NCBI RefSeq assembly: GCF_001686985.1
Contig: NZ_CP015318.1
Coordinates: 5,950,001 to 6,014,000 of the forward strand
Length of the DNA stretch: 64,000 nt
Source: Mesorhizobium amorphae CCNWGS0123
Lineage (GTDB): Bacteria; Pseudomonadota; Alphaproteobacteria; Rhizobiales; Rhizobiaceae
Reading direction: 5' to 3'
Shown here: piece after piece, positions 45,998-55,283 of the stretch
Layout: every line of letters begins with the position of its first letter
Position numbering within the stretch: the stretch's first letter is position 1
Translations under genes and position numbers: made by a program
The notes under the pieces: generated by a model
Told to the model about the DNA's origin: nothing
The model's input: only the letters and a program-made list of their open reading frames with translations
The model's database searches: none

Positions 45998-47548
45998 CTA
46001 GGTTGTCAGCGGCTGGAACCGTCCGGCCGGAGAGGCCGCCAGTTCGGACCAGTCGATCTCCTCCTCCAGACGGTGATAGGCCTCGTCGCCTATCGTACCA
46101 TTGCGGCGCAGTTCCTCCAGCGCATTGCGCTGGCTGTGGATGGCGTAGAGGCGCAGCCGGTCATACTCCGTCGCCGCCTGTGCATCGTCGGGGTTTTCGG
46201 CGATCGTGCGCTGGGCCGTATATTGCTCGCGCACCGCGGCAGCGGCAGTCGAGGTCTTGCCGCTCAACACGTTGAGCGCGGCCTGCATGATGGCGACACG
46301 CGCCTGCGCCACCTCGTTGTCGACCGTTCTGTCGGGGTCGAAGTTGAGTATCCGCAGCAGCGGCTTCAAACTCATGCCTTGCAGCACCAGCGTGCCCAGA
46401 ACCACCGCGAAGGCGGCAAGCACGATCGGGTCGCGGCCGGGGAAGCCGGCCGGCAGGGCAATGGCCACCACCAGCGTCACCAGCCCCCGCATGCCGCACC
46501 AACCGACGAGCACTGCGCCGCGAAACGTCGGCGCATCTTGCCTTTTGTCTTCGCTGTCGAAGCGGGCAAGCCATCGCATGATCGCGACGTAACTCACCAC
46601 CCAGACGAGGCGTGCCACGATGACGACGGCCAGCACCGCTGCGGCGAAGAGAAAGGCATCGCCTTGCCCTTCGCCGGAGAGCCGGCCGACGATCGATCGT
46701 GCCTGCAGACCCATCAACACGAAGGCCAGCACGTTGAGCACGAACACCGCCGACTCCCAAACCGAATAGGTGCTGACTCGCCTTCTGGCCGACATTCGAC
46801 GTGGCGCCCTGCGCGCAATGGTGATGGCGTAGACGACGATGGTGATGATGGCGGAAAGCCCCAGCCTGTCGGCCAGGATCCAGACGCCAAATGTCCCAGC
46901 AAACTGCACCACTGTGCTGCTTGCCGCGTCCTCGATGCGGGTGAGCGTCAGCAGCGAGAAGCGGCCGAACAGATAGCCGGCGACAACGCTGCCAACCGTT
47001 GACAGCAGGATGACAGGTACAGCGTCCTTCAGCATGACCGAGCCGATGGCAGCGGAAACCGCGATCCGGTAGATCAGCAGTGCTGTGGCATCGTTGAGCA
47101 GGCTCTCACCCTGCAGGATGGCGGTGATGCGGTGCGGCACCTTGAACTGGCCGAGCACGGCGCTCGCCGCCACCGCATCCGGCGGCGCGACGATGGCGCC
47201 GAGCGCGATCGCTGCCGCGATCGGCAGACCGGCCATTTTCCAACCGACGAAAGCAACCACCACAGTGGTGAAGACAACGGCGCCAAGCGCCAGAGCCACC
47301 AGCGACAACCGGTAGCGCTTCAGGTCGCGCAGCGAGGTGTCATAGGCGGCGTCGAGCAGCACCGGCGCGATGAATAGGGCAAGCGCCAGCTCCGGGTCGA
47401 TCTCGATCGTCGGCGCGCCGGGCACGAAGGCAATCCCAACCCCGGCCAGCGCCAGCAGGGAGGGATAGGGGATCTCCAGACGTCGCGACACCGCAGTCAG
47501 CGCAACAGCGATCAGGAGCAGGACGAGGGTCAGTTCGAAAAGCGCCAT
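45998..47548 (-). CDS. CPA1-type Na+/H+ antiporter
   Basis: The 516-residue protein has about twelve membrane segments and the CPA1 signatures: APPDAVAASAVLG with the ion-binding Asp, GESLLNDATALLIYR with NDA, and the GWCGMRGLVTLV motif. A hydrophilic C-terminal tail of about 100 residues follows. It exchanges cytoplasmic Na+ or K+ for protons. It stands alone, transcribed away from the GST gene. Confidence 0.93.
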   Translation of the reverse strand: MALFELTLVLLLIAVALTAVSRRLEIPYPSLLALAGVGIAFVPGAPTIEIDPELALALFIAPVLLDAAYDTSLRDLKRYRLSLVALALGAVVFTTVVVAFVGWKMAGLPIAAAIALGAIVAPPDAVAASAVLGQFKVPHRITAILQGESLLNDATALLIYRIAVSAAIGSVMLKDAVPVILLSTVGSVVAGYLFGRFSLLTLTRIEDAASSTVVQFAGTFGVWILADRLGLSAIITIVVYAITIARRAPRRMSARRRVSTYSVWESAVFVLNVLAFVLMGLQARSIVGRLSGEGQGDAFLFAAAVLAVVIVARLVWVVSYVAIMRWLARFDSEDKRQDAPTFRGAVLVGWCGMRGLVTLVVAIALPAGFPGRDPIVLAAFAVVLGTLVLQGMSLKPLLRILNFDPDRTVDNEVAQARVAIMQAALNVLSGKTSTAAAAVREQYTAQRTIAENPDDAQAATEYDRLRLYAIHSQRNALEELRRNGTIGDEAYHRLEEEIDWSELAASPAGRFQPLTT

Positions 47549-47673
47549 ATCCTACCGTAGCCACGAACCAGAGTTATCGGCACTGACAAGATGACCAGAT
47601 GCTGTTGATTGTCCAGCCGGCCCGGTCTGCCTGCCGTATACGCCGGACAGGTCGCCGGGGTATGGATACAGCC

Positions 47674-48300
47674 ATGATCCTCATCGGCCAGTATGACTCG
47701 CCCTTCGTTCGCCGCGTCGGCATCGCGCTGATGCTCTACGGCCTGGCCTTCGAGCATCGGCCATGGTCGGCCTTCGGCGATGCCGACAAGATCCGTCCCT
47801 ATAACCCGCTGACACGCGTCCCGACGCTGGTGCTGGACGATGGCGAAGTGCTGACGGAAAGCCATCTGATGCTCGATTATCTCGACAGCCTGGTAGCGGC
47901 CGATCGAAGGATGTTTCCGACAGGCGAGCCCGCCCGCCATCAGGCGCTCAGGATTGCGGCCCTGGCCACCGGGCTTGGCGACAAAAGCGTCAGCCTGTTT
48001 TACGAAAAGCGCCTGCACGAGAACGCCTCCGACCTCTGGGTCGGCCGCTGCCGAACGCAGATCGAGAGCGTCCTTGCCGCATTGGACGCGGACCGCGCCG
48101 CGAGACCCGGTGCCTACTGGTTCGGTGATCGTATCGGCCATGCCGATGTGGCGGTTGCCGCCGTGCTGCGTTTCCTCGGCGAAGCGCATCCGGGCCTGGT
48201 TCCGCTGGCCGGCTTCCCGGCGCTCGAGGCTCACGCCGCGCGGTTGGAGGCATTGCCCGTCTTTCAGGCGATCTTCCAGCCCTTCATCCCGCCGGCTTGA
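47674..48300 (+). CDS. Glutathione S-transferase family protein
   Basis: The 208-residue protein has an N-terminal thioredoxin-like domain (ILIGQYDSPFVRRVGIALML, with Ser in the catalytic region, and NPLTRVPTLVLDDGEVLTES for glutathione binding) and a helical C-terminal domain with RIGHADVAVAA. I start at ATG 47674 for fit to the family; ATG 47662 (adding MDTA) has an equally plausible site. Substrate unknown. Confidence 0.9.
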   Translation: MILIGQYDSPFVRRVGIALMLYGLAFEHRPWSAFGDADKIRPYNPLTRVPTLVLDDGEVLTESHLMLDYLDSLVAADRRMFPTGEPARHQALRIAALATGLGDKSVSLFYEKRLHENASDLWVGRCRTQIESVLAALDADRAARPGAYWFGDRIGHADVAVAAVLRFLGEAHPGLVPLAGFPALEAHAARLEALPVFQAIFQPFIPPA

Positions 48301-48330
48301 ACGCTTCGGCCCTGCCGGCTTCTCACCGGA

Positions 48331-49395
48331 TCAGTGCAGCACCAGCATGTCGCTTGAGGCGAACGAAATCTCGGCCTTTTCGCCAACCGCTGGCGGGGGT
48401 GTCGCCGGGCTGTTGAACGTGTCGAGAGAGACGGTGCTGCCGCCGATGCCGACGCGAACCCGGATGACCGAGCCTAGGAAATGCACTTCGGCGATCTCAC
48501 CCGAAAGGCTGGAATCGCGACCGGGCTGGCGGCCGAGCGAAATCGCCTCGGGCCGCAACGCCAGCGACAGCGTGTCGCCGGACTTGGAACCGTTGAGCTT
48601 GCCCTTGAGCGCGACCTCTTGCGAATTGACGCGCACCGTGCCCGAAGCGGCGTCGGTCACCGTGCCTTCGAGTACATTCAGCGTGCCGACGAAATTGGCG
48701 ACGAATTTGGTTGCCGGCCGGTTGTAGATCTCGAACGGCGTGCCGACCTGCTCGGCCTTGCCGCCATACATGACGGCGATGCGGTCGGAGATCGACAGCG
48801 CCTCTTCCTGGTCATGCGTGACGAAGATGGTGGTGATGCCGAGCTTCTTCTGGATCGAGCGGATTTCCTCGCGCAGCGACACGCGCACCTTGGCGTCGAG
48901 CGCCGACAGCGGCTCGTCGAGCAGAAGCAGCTTCGGCTTCGGCGCGATCGCGCGCGCCAGCGCGATGCGCTGCTGCTGGCCGCCGGAAAGCTGGTAGGGA
49001 TAGCGGTCGCCCATCTGCGGCAGCTTGATGATGTCGAGCATCTCGGCGACGCGCCTGTCCGCATCTGCCTTCGGCATGCCGGCGACCTTCAGCCCGAAGG
49101 CGATGTTCTGCGCCACCGTCAGGTTGGGGAACAGCGCATAGGCCTGGAACACCATGCCGACATTGCGCTGGTTGGGCTTCAGCCTCGTGATGTCCTTGCC
49201 GGCGACGACGATCTTGCCAGCCGAGGGCTCCTCGAAGCCGGCGACCATGCGCAGCACCGTCGTCTTGCCGCAACCCGACGGGCCGAGGAAGGAGACGAAC
49301 TCGCCGGGCTCCACGTCAAGATTGAAATCCTCGACAACAGTGGTGGCACCGAAGGATTTTCGCACATGCTGGATTGAGAGGAACGGCTCGGCCAT
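48331..49395 (-). CDS. ABC transporter ATP-binding protein, PotA/FbpC type
   Basis: The 354-residue ATPase has GPSGCGKTT, Q-loop VFQAYALFP, signature LSGGQQQRIALARA, LLLLDEPLSALD and FVTHDQEEAL, followed by a TOBE domain from about residue 280. It completes the importer whose binding protein and permeases lie upstream on the same strand. The group transports polyamines, iron or small phosphonates/amines. Confidence 0.93.
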   Translation of the reverse strand: MAEPFLSIQHVRKSFGATTVVEDFNLDVEPGEFVSFLGPSGCGKTTVLRMVAGFEEPSAGKIVVAGKDITRLKPNQRNVGMVFQAYALFPNLTVAQNIAFGLKVAGMPKADADRRVAEMLDIIKLPQMGDRYPYQLSGGQQQRIALARAIAPKPKLLLLDEPLSALDAKVRVSLREEIRSIQKKLGITTIFVTHDQEEALSISDRIAVMYGGKAEQVGTPFEIYNRPATKFVANFVGTLNVLEGTVTDAASGTVRVNSQEVALKGKLNGSKSGDTLSLALRPEAISLGRQPGRDSSLSGEIAEVHFLGSVIRVRVGIGGSTVSLDTFNSPATPPPAVGEKAEISFASSDMLVLH

Positions 49396-49410
49396 GGCTT
49401 TTTCTTTCGA

Positions 49411-50202
49411 TCAGTTCGGACGATTGGCCGATTTCGGCGCAAAGCGTGACAGGACCTGAATAACCGACATGCAGCCCCAGGTGATGACGAAGGCGATGAT
49501 GGCAAGGGCTGCCGGCTCATAGGCGCGGTTGGCGCCGATGTTCTGCAGATAGGGGCCGAAGGCCGGTCGGTTGAGCAGGCTGGCCATGGTGAATTCACCG
49601 ATGACGATGGCGAAGGTGAGGAACGCACCCGACAACACTGCGATCAAAACGTTTGGCAGGATCACACGGCCGATGATCGTCCCCCAGCCGGCGCCCAGGA
49701 TCTGCGCTGCCTCTGTCAGCGTGCGCACATCGATGGTGCGAAGGCCGGTGTCGACGGCACGGTACATGTAGGGCAGCGCCAGCATCGCATAGCCGATGAC
49801 CAGCAAGGCATTGGTGCCCATATCGCTGGCCAGGAACGGCAGCGGCGAATTCGAGCCATACATTCTGATATAGCCGAAGACGATGACGATGGCCGGAATG
49901 ACCAGCGGCAGCAGCGTGATGAACTCGACGACCGGCCTCAACTGCGGCAGGCGCAGCCGGATCCAGTAGGCGGCGGGCACCACGATCAGCACGCCGAGAA
50001 TGATGGTGAAGATCGCTGCGATCACCGAATACATGAAGGTCGCCTGGAAGCGCGGGTCACCCAGCACGATCTGGTAGGCGTCGAAGGAATAGACGCCGCG
50101 CCGCATGCGCATGGAGAATTCAACGGTCGCGATCAGCGGAATGAAGAAATAGGCCGCACCGAGGATGAAGACGACCCAGGCCCAGAATCTGCCGCCCTTC
50201 AT
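49411..50202 (-). CDS. ABC transporter permease (PotC-like)
   Basis: The 263-residue protein starts at ATG 50202 (MKGGRFWAWVVFILG), overlapping the stop of the first permease by 4 bp. It has six membrane segments and the EAA-like loop (EAAQILGAGWGTIIGRVILP). A longer frame to 51027 reads the first permease gene out of frame and is rejected. The ATPase gene follows after 15 bp. Confidence 0.92.
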   Translation of the reverse strand: MKGGRFWAWVVFILGAAYFFIPLIATVEFSMRMRRGVYSFDAYQIVLGDPRFQATFMYSVIAAIFTIILGVLIVVPAAYWIRLRLPQLRPVVEFITLLPLVIPAIVIVFGYIRMYGSNSPLPFLASDMGTNALLVIGYAMLALPYMYRAVDTGLRTIDVRTLTEAAQILGAGWGTIIGRVILPNVLIAVLSGAFLTFAIVIGEFTMASLLNRPAFGPYLQNIGANRAYEPAALAIIAFVITWGCMSVIQVLSRFAPKSANRPN

Positions 50203-51113
50203 TTGAGCCACCTCTCGGAACGGGTCCGGAACCAGATGTAGAAGACGTTGGCGAGGCCGGTGATGACGATCATGCCGAAGGCGATCGCATAGCCAAGATG
50301 GGGATTGTGCAGCACGTCGCCACGGATCTGCGCATAGAGCAGTATCGGCACGATGTTGAGCGACGAGCCGGTTAGCGCATAGGCGGTGGCGATGGCGCCG
50401 AAGGCGTTGGCGAACAGCAGGATGACGGTGCCGAGAAAACTCGGCCAGATCACCGGAATGACGACCATGCGCCAGTATTGCGCCGTGGTGGCGCCGAGCG
50501 TCGCGGCAGCCTCGCCCCATTCCTTCTTCAGCCCGTCGATTGCCGGCGTGATGATGACCACCATCAGCGGGATCTGGAAATAGACATAGGTCAGCGTCAG
50601 GCCCCAGAACGACAGGATGTTGAAGCCGTGCGCGTAGATGTTGAGACCGAACACGGTGTTCAGGATCACCGTCGCGAGGCCGAGCCGGCCGAGCGTGGCG
50701 AGGAAAGCGAAGGCCAGCGGCACGCCGGCGAAATTGGAGGCAACGCCGGAAAAGGTCAGTGTCGCCGAACGTATCCAGTTCGGCAGGCCGCCGCGCACGA
50801 TCGCAATGGCGATCGCCAGACCTGCAAAGGCGCCGATCAGCGCCGAGGCAAGGCTGACCTTGATCGAGATCCAGTAGGCGGCAACGATGGACGGTTGCCC
50901 CAATGCCACGATGTTCTCGAACGTGAATTCGCCGGCATCGTTCTGGAATGCGCCCAGCATCAGATAGAGCGTGGGCAGGATCAGGAACATGATGGCGAAG
51001 ATGAAGAACGGCGCCACGCCGAGCCATTGCGTCGGCAGCCTGAGGCTGCGTGCTTCGGCGGGAGGCGCGGCCTTCCCCGCAATGGTCTGGTTGGAAAGCG
51101 AGAGATCGGTCAT
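50199..51113 (-). CDS. ABC transporter permease (PotB-like)
   Basis: The 304-residue membrane protein has six predicted segments plus an N-terminal cytoplasmic stretch, and the loop EAAATLGATTAQYWRMVVIP typical of binding-protein-dependent permeases. It is the second gene of the SBP-permease-permease-ATPase operon on the minus strand, starting 64 bp after the binding-protein stop. Confidence 0.92.
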   Translation of the reverse strand: MTDLSLSNQTIAGKAAPPAEARSLRLPTQWLGVAPFFIFAIMFLILPTLYLMLGAFQNDAGEFTFENIVALGQPSIVAAYWISIKVSLASALIGAFAGLAIAIAIVRGGLPNWIRSATLTFSGVASNFAGVPLAFAFLATLGRLGLATVILNTVFGLNIYAHGFNILSFWGLTLTYVYFQIPLMVVIITPAIDGLKKEWGEAAATLGATTAQYWRMVVIPVIWPSFLGTVILLFANAFGAIATAYALTGSSLNIVPILLYAQIRGDVLHNPHLGYAIAFGMIVITGLANVFYIWFRTRSERWLK

Positions 51114-51177
51114 GCGCCGGCTACCGTCTTCGAGGAAAGGCCGGGCGGCCTCGCGGCCGCCCGGTGGATTTTAAGCC

Positions 51178-52284
51178 TTACTTGACGTTGGCGCCGACCA
51201 CGGCGTCCCAGTTCTTGCTGATGGCTTCCTTGGCCTTGCCCTGCTCGTCGAGCGTCGGGAACACTGCCGCGGCATAGGATTCCGCCGGAGGCAGCTTGGC
51301 AAGAACGTCCGCCGGAATCTTGCCGTTCTTGGCGAGATCGTTGAAGCGGATCGGGTGGCAATAGCCCTTCAGCCAGCCGATCTGGCCTTCGTCGGAATAA
51401 AGGTATTCCATCCACAGCTTGGCGGCGTTCGGATGCGGTGCGTAGGCACTGATCGCCTGGACGTAGACACCGGCGACAACGCCGGTCTTCGGCACGATGA
51501 CGTCGACGGGCGGATTGCCCTTCAGCGTATCGCGGCCGGCGAGCGCATTGTAGTCCCAGTTGATCAGGATCGGGGTCTGGCCTTGGGCGAGCGTCGCAGG
51601 CTTGCCGACGACCGGAACGAAATTGCCGGCGGCGTTGAGCTTCTTGAAGAAGTCGAGACCAGCGGTGCCGGCGGCTTCACCAGCGGCGGCACCCGACGAA
51701 AGACCAGCGGCGTAGACCGCCTGGATGGCCTGGTTCGAGGCACGCGGGTCGCCGGCAAGGGCGACCGAGTTGGCGAATTCCGGCTTCAGCAGGTCGGCCC
51801 AATCGGCCGGCGATTCCTTGACCAGATCCTTGTTCACCATCATCGACAGAACGCCGTAATAGTCGCCATACCAAGCGCCATCAGCATCCTTGGCACTATC
51901 CGGGATCGAGTCCCAGGTCGACACTTTGTAGGGCATCAACAGGCCATCGGCCTTGGCGGTCGGGCCGAAGGACAGGCCGACGTCGATCACGTCGGGCGCC
52001 TGCGGGCCCTTGTTGTCCTTGTTCGCCTTGATCGCCTCGATCTCGTCGCCGGAACCGGCATCGGGATTGAGTTCGTTGATCTTGATTTCCGGATACTTCG
52101 CCTTGAAGCCGTCGATGACGGCGCCATAGCCGCACCAGTCATGCGGCAGCGCGATGGTCGTGAGCTGGCCCTCGGCCTTGGCGGCCTTGACGAGATCGTC
52201 CATCGCATCCGCGGACGAAATCACCGTCGACGCGAAAAGCGCCGCGGCCGAAAGGGAAAGCACTTTCCCCGTGAATTTGAACAT
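51178..52284 (-). CDS. ABC transporter substrate-binding protein (PotD/AfuA-like)
   Basis: The 368-residue protein has a signal peptide (MFKFTGKVLSLSAAALFAS..., cut near ADA at residue 27) and a two-lobed binding fold of the spermidine/iron/phosphonate group with QLTTIALPHDWCGYG. A GGAGAG ribosome site precedes ATG 52284. It lies 243 bp downstream of the iron-ADH gene on the same strand, so it may belong to that regulon with its own promoter. The ligand could be an amine or amino alcohol; that is inference from position. Confidence 0.9.
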   Translation of the reverse strand: MFKFTGKVLSLSAAALFASTVISSADAMDDLVKAAKAEGQLTTIALPHDWCGYGAVIDGFKAKYPEIKINELNPDAGSGDEIEAIKANKDNKGPQAPDVIDVGLSFGPTAKADGLLMPYKVSTWDSIPDSAKDADGAWYGDYYGVLSMMVNKDLVKESPADWADLLKPEFANSVALAGDPRASNQAIQAVYAAGLSSGAAAGEAAGTAGLDFFKKLNAAGNFVPVVGKPATLAQGQTPILINWDYNALAGRDTLKGNPPVDVIVPKTGVVAGVYVQAISAYAPHPNAAKLWMEYLYSDEGQIGWLKGYCHPIRFNDLAKNGKIPADVLAKLPPAESYAAAVFPTLDEQGKAKEAISKNWDAVVGANVK

Positions 52285-52527
52285 GTGTTCTCTCCGTTGA
52301 ACTGACGCCGTTGGACGCCTGCGATGCGGTATCGTTTTCGTGTGACAGCCAGATGAAAGCTTTGTGAAACCGGCGCCCCGCAGTACGAAAAAGTAAACTC
52401 TTTTTAACCGGTTGTAGCAATCGCTCCGCGATTATTTTTCCGGCTAACTAGTTTCTGCCCTGCTTGTAGCCCTTTCCCCTTTCCTTTCCCCTCGTTTTCC
52501 AGATCACTTCCGGCACGAAAATCCGCG

Positions 52528-53700
52528 TCATACCGTGCCGGCGATGGCGTTTTCGAGCAGCGTCAGCGCTGCCTTTTTGGTCAGCTTGACCGGGTTGCCG
52601 CCGGCGGTCGGATCGACCACCGCCATGTCGGCAATCAGCCCCTTGCGCTTCTTGTCCATGTCGAGCCCCTTGATCAGGCCCGGCAGCGCATGCGGCACCT
52701 TGAGCTCCTTGCGCAGCTTGATGATCGCCTTGGCAAAACCATCGAAGCCGCCCTTGATGCCGCAATACGCTGCGAGCCGGGCGATGCGCTCATCGATGGC
52801 GTCGCGGTTGAAGGCCAGCACATAGGGCATGAACACGGCGTTGGTCATGCCGTGATGGGTGTCGTAGAGCGCACCGATCGGATGCGACAGCGAGTGGATG
52901 GCCCCTAACCCCTTCTGGAAGGCGGCCGCGCCCATGGCAGCCGCGCTCATCATATGGGCCCGCGCCACGAGATCCTTGCCGTTGGCATAGGCCTTCGGCA
53001 GGTTCTCGAAGACCAGCCTTATGCCTTCCACCGCGATGCCGTCGGCCATCGGGTGATAACCCGGCGCGCAATAGGCCTCGAGGCAGTGGGCCAGCGCATC
53101 CATGCCGGTGCCGGCGGTGATGAAGCCCGGCATGCCGACCGACAGTTCCGGATCGGCAATGACGATTGCCGGCAAAAGTTTCGGATGGAAGATGACCTTC
53201 TTGGTGTGCGTCGCCTCGTTGGTGATGACGCCGGCGCGGCCGACTTCCGAGCCGGTGCCGGCAGTGGTCGGCACCGCGATGATCGGCGCGATCGCATCCG
53301 AATCGGCTCTGGTCCACCAGTCGCCGACATCCTCGAAGTCCCAGACCGGGCGCGTCTGGCCGGCCTGGAAGGCGATCAGTTTGCCGAGGTCGAGTGCCGA
53401 GCCGCCGCCGAAAGCGATGACGCCATCATGCTTGCCCTTCTTGAACACGGCAATCCCGGCGGTCAGGTTGGAATCGACCGGGTTCGGCTTCACCTCGGAA
53501 AACACGCCGTAAGGCACCTTGGCATCGTCGAGGATCTTTAGCGTCGAGGCGACGACCGGCAGCTTGGCCAGCCCCGGATCGGTGACGAAGAGCGGCCGCT
53601 TGATGCCTGTGGCCGCGAGCACATCGGGCAATTCCTTGATGCGCCCGGCGCCGAAGCGGACGGTTGTCGGGTAGTTCCATTTGGAGATGAGCTTGGACAT
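52528..53700 (-). CDS. Iron-containing alcohol dehydrogenase
   Basis: The 390-residue protein belongs to the group III metal-dependent ADH family. It has the NAD-binding FGGGSALDLGK, metal-ligand Asp/His in GTGMDALAHCLEAYC and further histidines in GAIHSLSHPIGALYDTHHG. It oxidises an alcohol with NAD+. It starts 17 bp after the aldehyde dehydrogenase stop and is the last enzyme gene of this operon; together they would turn an alcohol group into an acid. Confidence 0.93.
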   Translation of the reverse strand: MSKLISKWNYPTTVRFGAGRIKELPDVLAATGIKRPLFVTDPGLAKLPVVASTLKILDDAKVPYGVFSEVKPNPVDSNLTAGIAVFKKGKHDGVIAFGGGSALDLGKLIAFQAGQTRPVWDFEDVGDWWTRADSDAIAPIIAVPTTAGTGSEVGRAGVITNEATHTKKVIFHPKLLPAIVIADPELSVGMPGFITAGTGMDALAHCLEAYCAPGYHPMADGIAVEGIRLVFENLPKAYANGKDLVARAHMMSAAAMGAAAFQKGLGAIHSLSHPIGALYDTHHGMTNAVFMPYVLAFNRDAIDERIARLAAYCGIKGGFDGFAKAIIKLRKELKVPHALPGLIKGLDMDKKRKGLIADMAVVDPTAGGNPVKLTKKAALTLLENAIAGTV

Positions 53701-53717
53701 TTTTGTCTTTCGAAAAT

Positions 53718-55106
53718 TCAGATGGCTTCGCGCAGATGATAGGATTTCGGCCGGGTCAGATTGTCGTAGCCGATCGCCGAGAGTGCGGCGCCCTTGCCGG
53801 TGTCCTTGACCCCGGTCCAGACCAGCGCCGGATCGAGATAGTCGCAGCGGTTCATGAACACCGTGCCGGTCTCGACGCGGTCGCCGATCGCCACCGCATG
53901 CTCGATGTCACCGGTCCAGATCGAGGCGGTCAGCCCATAGGGGCTGTCGTTCATGAGCGCGATCGCCTCCTCGTCGTTGCGCACCTTCATGATGCCGACG
54001 ATCGGTCCAAAGCTTTCCTCGCGCATGACGCTCATCTGGTGGTCAACCCCGGTCAGCACTTCCGGCGCCAGATAGGGCGAGCCGGCTTTGTCGTCGGCCA
54101 CCTTCATGTTGATGTGCGCTGTAGCACCCTTGCGCAGCGCCTCGGCCTTCTGCTCGCGGATCAGGTCGGCGAACCGCGCCTGCGCCATCGGCCCCATCGT
54201 CGTCGCCTGCTCCAGCGGATTGCCGACGACATAGTTCTTCGTCTCGGCGATGAAGCCTTCGACGAATTCGTCATAGACCTTCTCATGCACATAGACGCGT
54301 TCGATGCCGCAGCAGCACTGGCCGGAATTGTAGAAGGCGCCGTCGACCAGGTTGGCGACGGCGTGATCCATCTTGGCATCCGGCAGCACATAGGCCGGAT
54401 CCTTGCCGCCGAGCTCGAGGCCGAGCGTCATGAAGGTGCCTGCCGCCGCCTTCTCGATGGCGCGGCCGCCGCCGACCGAACCAGTGAAGTTGACATGGTC
54501 GATCTTGCCCGAGCCGAGCAGTTTCTCGGTCTGGGCGTGGTTCAGCACGACGTTCTGGAACAGGCCCTTGGGCAGACCGGCCTTGTCGAACGCCTGCTGG
54601 AAGCGTTCGCCGACCAGCAGCGTCTGCGCCGCGTGCTTGAGGATGACCGCGCTGCCCGCCATCAGCGCCGGCACGATGGTGTTGACGGCGGTCAGATAGG
54701 GATAGTTCCACGGCGCGATCACCATGACGACGCCGAGCGGAACCTTCTTTACATAGCGGCGGAAGCCGTCTTTCGGGTTGGAGGCCATGACCGGCTTCAG
54801 CGCCGCCTCGGCGATCTCGACCATGTAGTTGGTGCGGTCCTTGACGCCGCCGAACTCGCCGCCGTAGCGCACAGGCCGCCCCATCTGCCAGGCGATCTCC
54901 GGCACGATCTCGTCGCTCATGGCGACCAGCGCTTCCAGCATGGCAAGCATGTACTTGCCGCGCTCGACGATCGGCGTCTCAGCCCATTTCTCCTGCGCCG
55001 CCTTGGCGCGCTCGACAGCGGCGTTGATGGCCTGGTCCGTGGCGATCGGACGCTCGGCATAGATCGAGCCGTCGACGGGTGATTTGAGTTTGACCGTTTC
55101 GGTCAT
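53718..55106 (-). CDS. Aldehyde dehydrogenase
   Basis: The 462-residue protein has IAPWNYPYLTAVNT (NAD site), general base Glu in LELGGKDP, nucleophile Cys in FYNSGQCCCGIERVYV and EESFGPIVGIM. A GAGGA ribosome site precedes ATG 55106. It likely oxidises the aldehyde formed by the neighbouring iron-type ADH. It is separated from the upstream glutamine-synthetase-like gene by a RIME-like repeat of about 120 bp. Confidence 0.93.
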   Translation of the reverse strand: MTETVKLKSPVDGSIYAERPIATDQAINAAVERAKAAQEKWAETPIVERGKYMLAMLEALVAMSDEIVPEIAWQMGRPVRYGGEFGGVKDRTNYMVEIAEAALKPVMASNPKDGFRRYVKKVPLGVVMVIAPWNYPYLTAVNTIVPALMAGSAVILKHAAQTLLVGERFQQAFDKAGLPKGLFQNVVLNHAQTEKLLGSGKIDHVNFTGSVGGGRAIEKAAAGTFMTLGLELGGKDPAYVLPDAKMDHAVANLVDGAFYNSGQCCCGIERVYVHEKVYDEFVEGFIAETKNYVVGNPLEQATTMGPMAQARFADLIREQKAEALRKGATAHINMKVADDKAGSPYLAPEVLTGVDHQMSVMREESFGPIVGIMKVRNDEEAIALMNDSPYGLTASIWTGDIEHAVAIGDRVETGTVFMNRCDYLDPALVWTGVKDTGKGAALSAIGYDNLTRPKSYHLREAI

Positions 55107-55150
55107 TTTGTAGTCCTCGCACTTTCTAACAATCGAAAATTCTGTTGGTT

Positions 55151-55270
55151 GCCCCTCATCCGCCCGCCGGCACCTTATCCCCGTATGGTTACGGGGAGGG
55201 ACGAAGCTCCGGCGCTGACGCCCCCTCCCCGTTCTTCACGGGAGAGGGTAAGGGTGAGGGCAGCGCCGGC
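55151..55270. repeat. RIME-like mosaic repeat, copy 2 (inverted relative to copy 1)
   Basis: Its reverse complement matches 39878-40010, sharing CTCACCCTTACCCTCTCCC, the GTGAAGAACGGGGAG segment, AAGGTGCCGGC and GGCGGATGAGGGGC. It lies inside the operon between the glutamine-synthetase-like and aldehyde dehydrogenase genes. Confidence 0.8.
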
Positions 55271-55283
55271 GTTCCCGGCTACG

